A DNA stretch of 64,000 bases, taken from Cordilura impudica (Eukaryota > Arthropoda > Insecta > Diptera > Scathophagidae). Location of the stretch: assembly GCA_963682025.1 (NCBI GenBank), contig OY821517.1:106754972-106818971 (forward strand), read 5' to 3'. The notes under the pieces were generated by a model. It ran no database searches, was not told the origin of the DNA, and was given only the letters and a program-made list of their open reading frames with translations. Shown piece by piece: positions 33,838 through 45,394 of this stretch (the stretch's first letter is position 1; each line of letters opens with the position of its first letter). A program made the position numbers and the translations under genes.

Positions 33838-35074
33838 TCTATACTAATATAATAAAGAGGTAATGTGCGTTTGTTTGTTTGTTTGTTCGTAGGAGGTAAT
33901 CTCCGTAAATACCCATCTGATCTTCCCACAGAGTCTTACTGCGGATATGGGAAGTGCTATATGCTTTTGTTTTTTAATATTTTTGTGGGCGTGGCACCAC
34001 CCGCACAAAGTAAATTTTTAATATCATATATATTGAGTATTATGACAGGCAAAGCTTTGCAAATTTGTGTGAGGTCACCTTTTGTTAATATTAGTGGCTA
34101 CGTCGGAAATGGGCTGGATCGGACAAGTGGGTACCTGCCATACAATTAATAATTCAATATTATATATCTCGAGTACTGTGATAGAGATAGCTTTTCAAAT
34201 TTGTCTGATGCCACCTATTATTAATGTGAGTAGTCGGACAAAAAATGGGCCGTATCGGACCAATAGGCGTGGCAACGCCCACACAAAGTAAATATATGAT
34301 ATCATATAACTGGTGTCTTAAAAAAGGGAAGCTTTGACACTTTGCACGATCCCATCAGATCTTAGTATGTGTAGTCGGACAAAAAATTGGCGGGTTCACA
34401 CCAATGGGCGTGACACTCCCCATGCAAAGTAACTATTTAATGTCATATATCTGGAGTACTGCAAAAGAGAGAGCTTCATGTCTTTGCGTGAGCCCATAGG
34501 TTTTTATGTTATTAGTCGAACAAAAAATTGGGCGTGATCTAATGCCATATTACTGCTGTATTTTAAAAGGGAAAGACTCCACATTTTGCACGAGTCCATC
34601 AGATATTAATGTGGATATTAATGTAGTCCAATAAAAATTGGGAGGGATGGGATTAGTGGGCGTGGCACCTACTATATAAAAAATAAGAAGTACTGTGAAA
34701 GCGGCAATCATTTGACAAGTACATTAGTTCTCAATGTGATTTGTCGTGGAAAATATAACGCCAAAATCAAAAATCGCCAAAAACCGAAAATCGCGAATAA
34801 TAAAAATCGTCCAAAAAATCTTCAAAATCAAAAATGGGCAAAATCAAAAATCGCTAAAAAAAAATTGCCTAATGGTATTCTAAGTTCAAGGCCAATAGTT
34901 ATGTGTTGCCAGATCTAATATGCATAATCCGTCTTCTTCTCATGGGCAGCTATATGTATCTTGCTCAGGGTAGGAACGGCGAAAAATCTGATAATTGTTG
35001 TACCGAATGAAAAAACAAAAAACACTATACATCAACATCAGCAAGCATTGAAATGAAAAAATCTATACTAATAA
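33838..35074 (+). mobile_element. Helitron-like element H4
   Basis: 5' end A|TCTATACTAATATAATAAAG followed by a GTTTGTTTG tract. The inside has three diverged units, each with a 'gggcgtggca' word and 'gtcggacaaaaaatgggc', and then an A-rich tract (34740-34870) of repeated 'aaaatcgcc'. The same order is found inverted in H6. No coding sequence. The 3' CTRR end was not found before H5 begins, so the right border is approximate. Confidence 0.6.
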
Positions 35075-35492
35075 TCTATACTAACATAATAAGGATGCAA
35101 TATTTGTTTGTTTGTTTGTTTGTATGAGGTAATCTCCGTAACTACTCATCTGATCTCTCTGAAATTTTCACAGAGTCTTACTGCGGATATGGGAGTGCTA
35201 TAGGCTGTATTTTTTTTAAAATATTTTTAGTGGACGTGGTACCTCCCATACTAAGTAAATTTTTAATATCAAGCTTTGCAAATTTGTCTCAGGTCATCTA
35301 TTATTAACGTGAGTAGTCAGACAAAAAAATGGACGGGATTGGACAAATGCGCATGGTACCCCCACACAAACTTAATGTTAAATGTGGTATATCCGAATTA
35401 CTGTCTTAGTGAGAGGCTTGGGACTTTGCGTGAGCCCTTTCATAACGATTCGGAGGGGGAGGGTGTAGCGAAGCACACCGGGTTACATCTAG
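35075..35492 (+). mobile_element. Helitron-like short element H5
   Basis: Both ends fit: A|TCTATACTAACATAATAAGG at 35075 and, at the right, a hairpin GGTGT-AGCGAAGC-ACACC then GGGTTACATCTAG|T at 35492. At 418 bp it is an internally deleted relative of H4. A second, shorter copy of the 5' end (TCTATACTAA) sits directly in front, at 35062, suggesting insertion into an older 5' end of the same family. Confidence 0.72.
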
Positions 35493-36567
35493 TATCTTAT
35501 ATACTAAAAAAAATACGGGTGTCAAACAAAAACAACATATTGGCAATTTCATTTTAGATGTCAAATGTTGCCAGGGGTTGCACATTATAAGACATTACAA
35601 CCCGTTTTCATACATTTGATAATAATTGACAACAATTGACATTAAAAATGACATAATGAAAACCAAATAACGGTTTCAGTATAGCGTTACTTATACACCG
35701 GATTCCAAAAAGCTTTTCGATTTCAAAAATTAAGCCAATTTTTCAGATTTATTTTGAGATAGTTATTTGAATTGCATCGGGTTCATACGTACTGGCTTCG
35801 GATTGTGTGTAAGCAACTGTAACTCCAATCTGATGAATGTCGGTACTGGAAGATCATTCGAATATGCCAATGGTCTGTAGACACTTAGAACTTCAATGTA
35901 ATCATGAGCTTTTATATTATTACCAGGTTCAAATAAACATCGTAAGCCTCTACAAAATCTTCAGTAAAATGTCCTTTTCTTTCTTTTCTTGTGATAAACT
36001 TACTCTTAATATCGTGCTTGTAAGCTTCCATTTTTCACTATTTTCACTTTTTGTCCAGTTTTAGTATTAAAGCGAAATTTGATTGATGCTTTTTCCGAAA
36101 AATTTGTATGAAAATAAAAATTTTGTGTCAATATTATTTTTTATTTTTCGCTTATTTCGAGAAACATATTTGAATTATCGCAGGTGGAAATTTCTAAACC
36201 TTTTTTTTCGGAACTTCGGATATTAGTATACAATTTTCCGATGAAAACCTTATCTTCGACAACTCCAAATGAATTTTGCTGCAAAACATATTCACAGAAC
36301 ATTTAAACCATCTAAACGCACTTTTAAAATATTTTTGTTGGCATTTCCTGAAAAAGTACCAAAATGACCCATGACAATTACAGAGATAGGGTTAAAATAT
36401 TCCACGAAAAAATGCGTCTTAACACTCTATTGAGGACAGCCGAACTCAAAAGTTCATCATTTAACATTTGTTTTTATGTCTTATTCAATACAGTGTCGAC
36501 CAAAAATTTTAAAACTTAAAACAGACATTGAATTTTACTGTACCCGCAGGACCACATCGTTTGATTG
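35493..36567. other. Non-coding spacer
   Basis: A+T-rich, no gene recognised. Short ORFs present lack any family resemblance. Confidence 0.35.
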
Positions 36568-36872
36568 ATAAATACACACAAACCCAATTCGATGGAGATA
36601 TATATGGTAATTGGATCTTATGGCAATTTAATTTGATCTTATAGGGGTAATTTGTATGCTGACTAGGTCTGACCGTACAATGATTTTCACCAATTTCAAT
36701 AACATTCGTCCTATGACAGAATCAACAAAATATATTCATATTTGCGACCTGTACTTTCACTGCAAGGGTTACATGGACACACAGACGTACATCGCTAAAT
36801 CGATGTCAAATTTTTTTGGTAGTTACAAAAATCATCATAAACTCCTGATACCCTGACCACATAGCGGTATAA
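36568..36872 (-). mobile_element. mini-me/DINE-like element, partial copy M7
   Basis: An old inverted partial copy. From right to left it has the ATAGCGGTATA opening, a GTAGTTAC word, the tract position reduced to CAGACGTACATCG, ATTTGCGACCTG and GGGTAATTTGTATG. The half that would carry the end palindrome is missing. Confidence 0.7.
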
Positions 36873-37079
36873 AAAAAAGCTGATCTTGAAAAAATAAAAT
36901 TAAAGGCGAAAAAACTTAGGGGTAAATGTTTTGAATGTTTTAATATTTTATGCAATATTTTTTATAGCTATTATAAAAGCATCAATTATGCATCATTTAT
37001 TTAATGCTTTACTAACAATAAAAAAAATAAAGAATTTCTAAATAATTTTAAAATAAAGAATTTCTAAAATAAAACTTTT

Positions 37080-37880
37080 CTATAACACTATGTGGTTTGG
37101 GTATAATGACTTTGTGCTGCTGTTTGTAACAACCAAAAATATTTGATCTACACCCATCTTTAATTATACCGATCGAATCAGAATGACTATCTGATTCGAT
37201 GTAACGATGTCCGTCCGTCCGTCCGTCCGTCCGTCCGTCTGTGTGTCCATGTAAAGCTTGTAATCAAAGTGCAGGTCGCAAATATGAATATATTTTGACG
37301 AAATTTGGTATTTGATCTTTTATCGGCCATGGGATAAACGCTATTGAAATTGGTGAAAATCGAACCATGTTCAGACCTAGCCCCCATACAAGTGACCCCT
37401 ATGAAATCAGCATATATTTCCATAAGATCCAAATTATCATACAAATCTTAGTCAAATTGGATTTAAATATATATGTTACATCCATTAATCAGTAGTCCAA
37501 AAATGATCCCAATTGGACAGCTCTTAGTTATAGGCCCCATATAGAGCTGCTTCCCGATCTTCACTTAAATCTATCAAAAAACAAAAATATTGCACTGGTT
37601 CTTCTCAAATTTTGTTTGTATATATTTTTGCAAAATACAAGAGACTTTACCAAACATGATCAGGATCGGTCAATTTTTGGACTTAGTCCCCATATAGATA
37701 TAGCATCCGATATGAACTTTTTCATATCTGCAGCCATAAAAATTAATAAAAATCTCACTCAAATTTGGTTTTTGCTTATTTTCTATGTCCAGTTAGTTGG
37801 GCCTGAGAGATAGGGTCTCTAAACGCATGGTATAGGGTATCGTATAGTCCGCCTAGACCTGCTATAATTTTCTTACTTGT
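37080..37880 (+). mobile_element. mini-me/DINE-like element, copy M8
   Basis: Nearly full length with seven GTCC units. The first bases are cut (TATAACACTATGTGG). The end palindrome is damaged (AGTCCGCCTAGACCTGCT), so it can no longer form a perfect stem. Confidence 0.85.
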
Positions 37881-38389
37881 TGCATATACTTAAACGGATC
37901 CCACTTAGAGTCGAAAATGAATCCGAACATTGTTTAATTGAAATTGTTTTAACTTTGTCCTTCATTCATGTTGACAGTAAAAGTCTTTGTGGTTACAGCC
38001 TTAATCTTTTAAGAAGAAAAAGCTACATTTCCTGCTATTAATTACGGCTTTAACATATCTTTGTTCCTTCTTTTTATATGTCTCTGACATATTTATTTTC
38101 CACTTCTTATTTATAGCTTAAGAGAAAAAGCTTAAGTAAAATGTATAATGATAAAAAATACATTCAAAATATTTTGTAATTAAAATGAAAAACAAACATA
38201 ATAACATAACAATAACAACAACATATTCATTTGCACTAACATTATATAGGTCCTTAACAAAAAGTAATGAGTTTGTCTGATATTTATAAATGCTTAAAAT
38301 ATTTGAGTTAAGCATTTAACATATCTTACTCTACACACAGAAAATGGATTCGCTGTGGCAACCGAATTTGTTGCCAAGCTAATTATGAT
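37881..38389. other. Non-coding spacer
   Basis: A+T-rich, no gene or repeat recognised. Confidence 0.35.
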
Positions 38390-38630
38390 AGCCCCTTGTA
38401 CTATCACATCTTGAACAATTTTTTGAACGACTTGAACATTATGGCCTTGTTAGCAATTTGGCGAAATGCGATTCTGGAAAAGCTGCTGTAACATTTCTTG
38501 GTCATCGCGTCGAAAGTGATGGTATTCGTTCAGTTCCCAAAAAAGTTTCCACAATCATTAACTATCCGCAGCCCAAAATAGTTAAAGAACGTTTCGTAGC
38601 CATGATAAATTTTTAGCTAAGATTCATACC
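38390..38630 (+). pseudogene. Second gypsy fragment, RT C-terminal part
   Basis: One frame reads HLEQFFERLEHYGLVSNLAK then FLGHRVESDGIRSVPKK and INYPQPKIVKERF, the RT thumb and connection region of a Ty3/gypsy polymerase distinct from the element at 22-29 kb. It ends after VAMINF where R-F-L-G-x-x-N-Y/F-Y would be expected. About 555 bases of unrelated A+T-rich sequence separate it from the RNase H part. Confidence 0.78.
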
Positions 38631-39184
38631 AAATACTAAAATACCAATACCAAATAATAAAAAAAAAACGACAAAACTCCCTGTATATTATTGAAGGCAG
38701 CTCTTCCAATTAGGGGTGGTACCAACTATCGGGTTTGGGGTAGTAGGTTATACCTACTCCAATAAAATGTTATTAGACTGCAATTGACAGTGCTAAGTAA
38801 AAGGGTTACTATTTTATAATTTTTCATAAATAGAGGAATTATAAATAATGTTAGGGTTAATTTACAGGATGAGGAAGGTTGGGGTTAGAGTCGAGAAAGA
38901 AATTAAAAAATCGATTAGTATCAATTTTAACAATTCATAGGTTTATTGATATAAATTGGCTATAAGAGCGTGCTCACCATTTGAGAGTTAAAATTCAATG
39001 TGTGTTGTGAGCTTAACTTTAAATTTCAAAGCCTTGGTTGACGTATAAATGTTACTTAATCTATTATAATCTATTACATTTTAGAAATTATTACAGTTTA
39101 GTAAAGGTAATTTATCGATAATATTTTACTTTAAGTATTCGGTAGTGAAATTGTAATAAAGGAAATATAAAAATTGTAATAAAT

Positions 39185-39600
39185 TATTACAATGAAGCAA
39201 ACTAGCCATTCGAAAAATGCAAATTCGACCTTTCTAACTGCACACTTGTTGTTCATCCTTGCGACAGCTTACCAACCTGTGTCATGATCGATGCTGCATA
39301 TTATGCTATTGGTGGCGTTATTTCAACAGATGTCTCCAAATGGTTGGAAATCACTTAGTTTTTATTCGTAGAAGCTTAGTAACACTCAAAAGAAGTATTT
39401 ACAATACCTACGACCGTGAACTTTTACCTGCACCGCATGATTGAACGCCGAAACTTCAACATCTTTACTGATCACAAGCCACTGGTTTTCGTTTTTAAGC
39501 AAAGCTCAGAAAAAGCGACGCCTAGTCAATTTCGTCTCCTTGATTTCTTATTGCAGTTCTCCACTTTTATTTCTATAAATCGAAACTGCAAAAATTAAAC
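39185..39600 (+). pseudogene. Second gypsy fragment, RNase H part
   Basis: Reads LVVHPCDSLPTCVMIDAAYY and AIGGVIST (first catalytic Asp in MIDA), SNTQKKY, STYDRELL (as YDRELLP), MIERRNFNIFTDHKPLVFVF (third catalytic Asp in FTDHKPL) and SQFRLLDFL. These are classic gypsy RNase H motifs in the right order across three frames. The piece is a dead fragment without protease or integrase nearby. Confidence 0.78.
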
Positions 39601-40452
39601 ATTTAATTAAAAACATTATTTTTAAATTTACTTCTTTTACGTAATTAGCTAGTTATATGTTATTTGTGACATACATTAATACATTTATTCTCTTATGACA
39701 ACAGAACCAGAAGCTTAATAAAAAAAGTAACATAAATTCAAATATTCAAACTTTTTACAGTCACATTAATTTTAAAACATTTATTTCGAATGTCATACAA
39801 ATGACACAGCATTGTTGCATCCGTACATGAAACTCATGTAGAACTGACACTCTGCTCACATAGTTTGCATGATTTTGAAAATCATTTTTATATTTTGAAA
39901 AATGGAGCTGAAATCAAACTCATAATCATAACCTGTATTGAAAAAAAAAGATTTAGAGCTTCTCAAATAAATGAGAATGTATCATTTATTTTCAGATTAG
40001 ATATGTTATACTTTTTCGACCAACTGTTGGTTTTATTATTGTAGTTCTGGAAATAATAGGACTTCTTTAAATCTCGGCATTGGACAAAGCAACTTGCCGA
40101 AGATTTAGAATTTAAATATGTAGTTGTACTCTTTGGCCAATGGTTTTGAAGAAAAGCGAAGAAATCTGTGAAAGAAACATTACAATTCGGAAAGAATAAA
40201 GCTTACTTAATTTGAATCTAAATTTTAATAATAGAAACTGTTTTCGCAATACCACAGAGTGGTATATGGTATAAAAAATCCATCTTATTTTACTCAGAAC
40301 CCAATAAAAACTTGCACAGAATATCTTTCAGAACTAGAGGTCAGAAAGAGCTAGAGATCCGAAATTTTAAATATTTCCTAAATTAGTACGGTAGAATATT
40401 TGTGCAGAATTTTATCAAATTAAGGGAAGGTACAGTCATAAATGCCCATATA
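39601..40452. other. Non-coding spacer before M9
   Basis: A+T-rich. A trace of the mini-me opening (ACCACAGAGTGGTATATGGTAT) at 40250-40272 may be a tiny solo end. Nothing else recognised. Confidence 0.35.
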
Positions 40453-40486
40453 TTTGTATACCCTATACCACTATAGGGTATACAAA
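40453..40486. repeat. Perfect 15-bp stem, 4-base loop at the M9 start
   Basis: TTTGTATACCCTATA and TATAGGGTATACAAA flank the loop CCAC. Other copies of the family have only an imperfect inverted repeat here, so M9 has gained symmetry. Confidence 0.9.
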
Positions 40487-41204
40487 TATTTGTTTATAAT
40501 GACTTTGTGCTGCTGTTTCTAACTACCAAAAATATTTGACCTAGACCAATCTTTTATTATACCGATCGACTCAGAATCACTTTCTGAGTTGATTTAGCGA
40601 TGTCCGTCCATCCGTCCATCTGCGTGTCCATGTAAACCTTGTAATCAAACTACAGGTCGCTAATATATTGAAATTGGTGAAATTCGGTCCATGTTCAGAC
40701 CTAGTCCCCATTAAAATGGCTCCTATGAAATCGAAATGAATTGCCATAAGAACCAAATTATCATATAGATCTCAGGCAAATTGGGTTTGTATGTGTTTAC
40801 TATATCCATTAAGTAGTAGTCCAAAAGTAATGCCTATAGGACAATTCTTAGTTATAGGCCCCATATAGAACTGCTTCCCGATCTTCACTTAACTCTATTA
40901 AAAAACAAAAATAACGCACAGATTGTTCTCAAATTTGGCTGGCATATATTTTTGAACAATATAAATGACTTTACCAAATATGGTTAGGATGGGTCCATTT
41001 TTCGACCTAGTCCCCATATAAATATAGCATCCGATATGAACTTTTTCATATCTGCAGGCAACAATATTAATAACAAGACCATTCAAATTTGGTTTATGCT
41101 TATTTTCTATATCGAATTAGTTGGACCGAAAGATAGGGTCTCTAAACCATGGTATAGGGTTCCGTATAGTCGGTATAGACCGACTATAATTTTCTTACTT
41201 GTTT
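40453..41204 (+). mobile_element. mini-me/DINE-like element, copy M9 (older subfamily)
   Basis: Complete but diverged. It belongs with M15 and M12 in an older subfamily marked by ATATCGAATTAGTTGGACCG and CTCTAAACCATGG. Its opening has become a perfect hairpin, listed separately. The GTCC tract is nearly gone (GTCCGTCCATCCGTCC), and the end palindrome has one change (GGTATAGACC). Confidence 0.85.
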
Positions 41205-41232
41205 ATGTATAAAAATTTACACTAGCGTTTAA

Positions 41233-42022
41233 AACAAGTAAGAAAATTATAGTCGGTCTAGACCCTATACCATGCGTTTAGAGACCCTATCTCTCAGACC
41301 CAACTGACTGGATATAGGAAATAAGCATAAAACAAAGTTGAGTGGGATTTTTATTAATTTTTTTGGCTGCAGATATGAAAAAGTTCATATCGGATGCCAT
41401 ATCTATATGGGGACTAGGCCCAAAAATGGACCGATCCTTACTATGTTTGGTTAAGTCAGTTATATTTTGAAAAAATATATACAAACTAAATTTGAGAAAA
41501 ATCTGTGCAATTTTTTTGTTTTTTGGTAGATTTAAGTGAAGATCGGGAAGCAGCTTATATGGGACCTATGAATAAGAATTGTCCCATAGGTATTATTTTC
41601 GGACTACTAATTAATGGATATAATAAATACATACGAACCCAATTTGACTGAGAACTATATTATAATTTGGATCTTATGTTACTTCATGTCGGTTTCATAG
41701 GGGTTATTTGTATGGGGGCTAGGCCTGAACATGGACAGAATTTCACCAGTTTCAATAGCGTTCATCCTGTAGCTGGTGGAAGCTTATATACCAAATTTCA
41801 TCAAAATATATTCATATTTGCGACCTGTAGTTTGATTACAAGCTTTACATGGACATACAAACGGACGGACGGACGGACGAACGGACATTGCTAAATCGAC
41901 TCAGAAAGTGATTCTGTGTCGATCGGTATTATAAAAGATGGGTCTAGGTCAAATACTTTTGGTAGTTACAAACAGCAGCACAAAGTCATTATACCCAAAC
42001 CACATAGTGGTATAGGGTATAA
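41233..42022 (-). mobile_element. mini-me/DINE-like element, copy M10
   Basis: Inverted copy 28 bases from the end of M9, so the palindromic ends of the two copies face each other. The left end lacks part of the palindrome (AGTCGGTCTAGACCCTATACC), with one arm fused to the subterminal repeat. The tetranucleotide tract is ACGGACGGACGGACG. Confidence 0.85.
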
Positions 42023-42173
42023 ATATGGAAGAAAAATCACAAATTATTTGAGAATATACAACAAAAAACCGGAGTCGATATGGATTTGTAAGAAAATTGC
42101 AGCTAAAAATTGCAGCTAAATTTATAAATTTGTACCGTAAATTCGTTATATAATATAATACTTAACAAATTTT

Positions 42174-42940
42174 TATACCCTATACCAAAATTTGTATACC
42201 CTAACAACCAAAAATATTTGACCTACACCCATCTTTAATTATACCGATCGAATCAGAATCACTATCTGATTCGATTTAACGATGTCCGTCCGTCCGTCCG
42301 TCTGTGTGTCCATGTAAAGCTTGTAATCAAACTGCATCTCGCAAATATGAATATATTTTGATAAAATTTGGTAATTAATCTTTTATCGGTCATGGGATGA
42401 ACGCTGTTGAAATTGGGGAGAATCGGTACATGTCCAGACCTAGCCCCCATACAAATGACCAATATGAAATCAACATAAATTGCCATAAGATCCAAATTGT
42501 CATACAAATCTTAGTCAAAGTGGGTTTGTCTGTATATATTACATCCATTAATCACTAGTCTAAAAATGATCCCTATTGGCCAACTCTTAGTCATAGGCCC
42601 CATATAGAGCTGCTTCCCGATCTTCACTTAAATCTTTAAAAAAACAAAAATATTGCACTGATTCTTCTCAAATTTTGTTTGTATATATTTTTGCAAAATA
42701 CAAGACACTTTACGAAACATGGATCGGTCCATTTTTGGGCCTAGTCCCCATATAGATATAGCATCCGATATGAACTTTTTCATATCTGTAGCCGAAAAAA
42801 TTAATAAAAATCCCACTCAAATTTGGTTTATGCTTATTTTCTATATCCAGTTAGTTGGGCCTGAGAGATAGGGTGCCTAAACGCATGGTATAGGGTATCG
42901 TATAGTCGGGCTAGACCGACTATAATTTTCTTACTTGTTT
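42174..42940 (+). mobile_element. mini-me/DINE-like element, copy M11
   Basis: Third member of a tight cluster with M9 and M10. (GTCC)4; the opening lacks the CACTATGTGG segment; the end palindrome has one change (AGTCGGGCTAGACCGACT). Confidence 0.85.
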
Positions 42941-43769
42941 TTTTTTATAGAATATATTATTTTGTTCTCTAAGATGTTGATTTTGACTTAAAAGTAGGAA
43001 CGTCAGTAAGACCAGGAAAAACCACAAACATTGAACATTAATGGCAGATATTAAAATATTCCGTATCTTTGTCGATCAGATTGTATCAAGACTGTATATA
43101 TATCATAAATGCTACAACAGCCTTTCTTTAGTTAGTTTCCCTCTGTTTACTTTAGTTTGTTACAAAATAATTCATTGTTACCAGTAAAAGTAATGGCAGA
43201 CTTAACACTGTTGCTCATTGAAATTCATCTTTACGTTTTTTTTTTTTTGCATACAGCATGTTGCAACTATTACCCATTCCAAGGCGGGGAATCATTCATT
43301 CACGGTACTACATCGTTCTTCATGGCAATGTCACAAGGTTGAATCTACTCGTATGATAAGATAAGTTTTTACTTCGTCTTTCTTACAAAAACATAAATTT
43401 TTCGTAATGTATTATTATAATGTTTTGCATGCAACACCGCGTTTACATTTATGCAAATGAATATTGTTCAAATATATTCATGCTAAAGTTATGATAAATA
43501 TGTAAGTATAGTTTTCATACCATAAATATTTAGTAAAATATGAATTGCATTCATTGAAAATTATGCCATCGGAATTTGTGAAATTTAAAAATGCTTATAA
43601 TATAGTTTTTAAATTTAAAGGGGTTTAAAGAGGTTTTAACTTTTTACATCTTATATATAAAATCTATTAAAATCTATACAGCCTCCTTAAACCCACCAAG
43701 AATTGCAGGAATCTCTACTGTTGAGATTTCTAAAGCACAAAAGCTTAGTTGTTTTAAATAAACTTTTGA
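42941..43769. other. Non-coding spacer before the nested cluster
   Basis: A+T-rich. 43248-43342 has a T run, CATACAG and an exon-like stretch, but neither strand gives a protein I recognise and there is no supporting donor site. Confidence 0.35.
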
Positions 43770-43984
43770 TGCCCTATACCCTATACCCTATATAATGACT
43801 TTATCGTGTGTGTATATGTTTGATTTAAAGAAATTACACGTCCGATAGTTTTTAATATAACATTCGAATGTATATTTTATCTTCTCATTTTGACTTAAAA
43901 TCATTTGTGTTACGATTTAGAATATACTTTTTTAAACAAGTGGTTATTTTGTAAAGTGCTAACTTTGTGCTGATATTTGCAACT
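43770..43984 (+). mobile_element. mini-me copy M12, 5' piece
   Basis: A worn opening (CCCTATACCCTATATAATGAC at the left; CTAACTTTGTGCTGATATTTG at the right) cut at 43984 by the Jockey element. The next expected bases (ACCAAAAATATTTGACC, here ATCAAAAATATTTGACC) reappear at 48351. 43800-43940 is too diverged to align. Confidence 0.55.
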
Positions 43985-44018
43985 CAGTCTATCTCTGACA
44001 GTGATACAGTGCAGACGT
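43984..44018 (+). promoter_or_regulatory. Internal Inr + DPE promoter of the Jockey element
   Basis: TCAGTCT spans the left junction and matches the insect initiator with A+1 at 43986. AGACGT lies at 44013-44018, exactly +28 to +33, a full match to the downstream promoter element consensus RGWYVT. TATA-less internal promoters of this form are known in Jockey-type elements. They let a full-length RNA carry its own promoter to the new site. Confidence 0.8.
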
Positions 44019-44209
44019 CTTTAGTGATCTTTTCTTTAATATTGTGTAAAAATTAAAATCAATAGCAATTGTTATTGTACTAAATTATTGATTTCAAATT
44101 TTTGTATGTTAAAAACTACAACAACTTTATTACATTCTTTAACAAACTTCAAAACAAAGGGATTAGTGATCTGCTTTACTAATCCCCTGCTTGTTAAGCA
44201 GAAGCGACG

Positions 44210-45394
44210 ATGAGCAGTAGCAGCGATGATGATATTGATGATAGTTGGCAGACAATTCCAACAAATAAACGTCGATTGTCTCAATCACCAGAAATAGTGA
44301 AACATAAAAACAAAATAAGTAAATATAATAATACTGCAAGTACCAGCAAAAACAAATTCTCTGTTCTTGATGTTGATGATAATGATGAAATAAATAATGA
44401 TAATGATGATAATCAAAATACTGATATTGATAATGATGAAGAATCGTATGAACCAAAACCACCGCCAATAATAATTCCTCACGTTACAGACATAATGTGC
44501 ATGATAGATAATATTTTAAAAATAGTAGATTCTAAAGATTTTTCATACAAATCTACAAGAGATGATCAGGTAAGACTAATGATAAAAAAAGTGAAATCGT
44601 ATAGAGAGGTAGTAAAACATCTTGATGAAAAGAAGATAATATTTCATACATACCAAATCAAACAGGAAAAAGCTTACAGGGTAGTTCTTAAAAATATACA
44701 TTACTCAACTCCAATTCATGATATAAAAAAAGAAATCGAAAGCTTAGGTCATCTGGTACGAAACATAATGAACATAAAAAGCAGAATTACAAAGCAACCC
44801 ATGTCAATGTTTTTTGTTGATTTGGAGCCAAATCCAAATAACAAGAAAATTTACGATATAAAACATCTCTTTAACGCAATTGTTAAAATTGAACCTCCTT
44901 TAAAAACAAAGGATATTATACAATGTCACCGATGCCAGCAGTTTGGGCACACCAAAACATATTGTAGGAGAATATATAATTGTGTGAAATGCGGACTTAG
45001 TCATCCCACAGATAAATGTCCAAAATCAGAAAATACACCTCCACAGTGTGTCAATTGTCTACAACATCACACTGCAAACTACAAAGGATGTAAGGTTTAC
45101 AGAGATCTACTAAAAAGAAAACTCGTTATTCGCAGGCAAAACTTGAATAGCCATGACTCAAGAAATCCATTTAATTCAGAAAATTTCCCTCCCTTTAGTA
45201 ACAACATACCAGAGAACAATCAATCACAAACACGTCAATTTTCATATGCTCAAACTGTTAAAAATAATAGTAGTAACAATGAACATGAACAAAATACTTT
45301 AAAAAATATTGAAACTTTATTGCAAAGCCAAAGTGAATTATTCAATACACTGTTGCAAATGATGCAACTAGTTATTACAAAACTATGCGTTTAA
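44210..45394 (+). CDS. Jockey ORF1, nucleic-acid-binding gag-like protein
   Basis: A 394-residue open frame, intact. Residues 1-90 are Ser/Asp-rich and low complexity (MSSSSDDDIDDSWQ...). Residues ~140-230 resemble the pre-zinc-knuckle (RRM-like) domain of insect Jockey gags (RVVLKNIHYSTPIHDIKKEI). Residues ~238-295 hold three zinc knuckles: CHRCQQFGHTKTYC (CX2CX4HX4C), CVKCGLSHPTDKC (CX2CX3HX4C) and CVNCLQHHTANYKGC (CX2CX3HX6C). The tail is Asn/Gln-rich. The protein would bind element RNA and form the ribonucleoprotein. The start ATG follows a ~225-base leader; the stop overlaps the start of ORF2. Confidence 0.9.
   Translation: MSSSSDDDIDDSWQTIPTNKRRLSQSPEIVKHKNKISKYNNTASTSKNKFSVLDVDDNDEINNDNDDNQNTDIDNDEESYEPKPPPIIIPHVTDIMCMIDNILKIVDSKDFSYKSTRDDQVRLMIKKVKSYREVVKHLDEKKIIFHTYQIKQEKAYRVVLKNIHYSTPIHDIKKEIESLGHLVRNIMNIKSRITKQPMSMFFVDLEPNPNNKKIYDIKHLFNAIVKIEPPLKTKDIIQCHRCQQFGHTKTYCRRIYNCVKCGLSHPTDKCPKSENTPPQCVNCLQHHTANYKGCKVYRDLLKRKLVIRRQNLNSHDSRNPFNSENFPPFSNNIPENNQSQTRQFSYAQTVKNNSSNNEHEQNTLKNIETLLQSQSELFNTLLQMMQLVITKLCV

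Noticed and set aside
39601..40452. Integrase of the second gypsy fragment
   Set aside because: No His/Cys or D,D-35-E motifs could be read downstream of the RNase H.
43240..43345. Exon-like sequence after a T run and CATACAG
   Set aside because: Neither strand gives a recognisable protein and no partner exon or donor was found.
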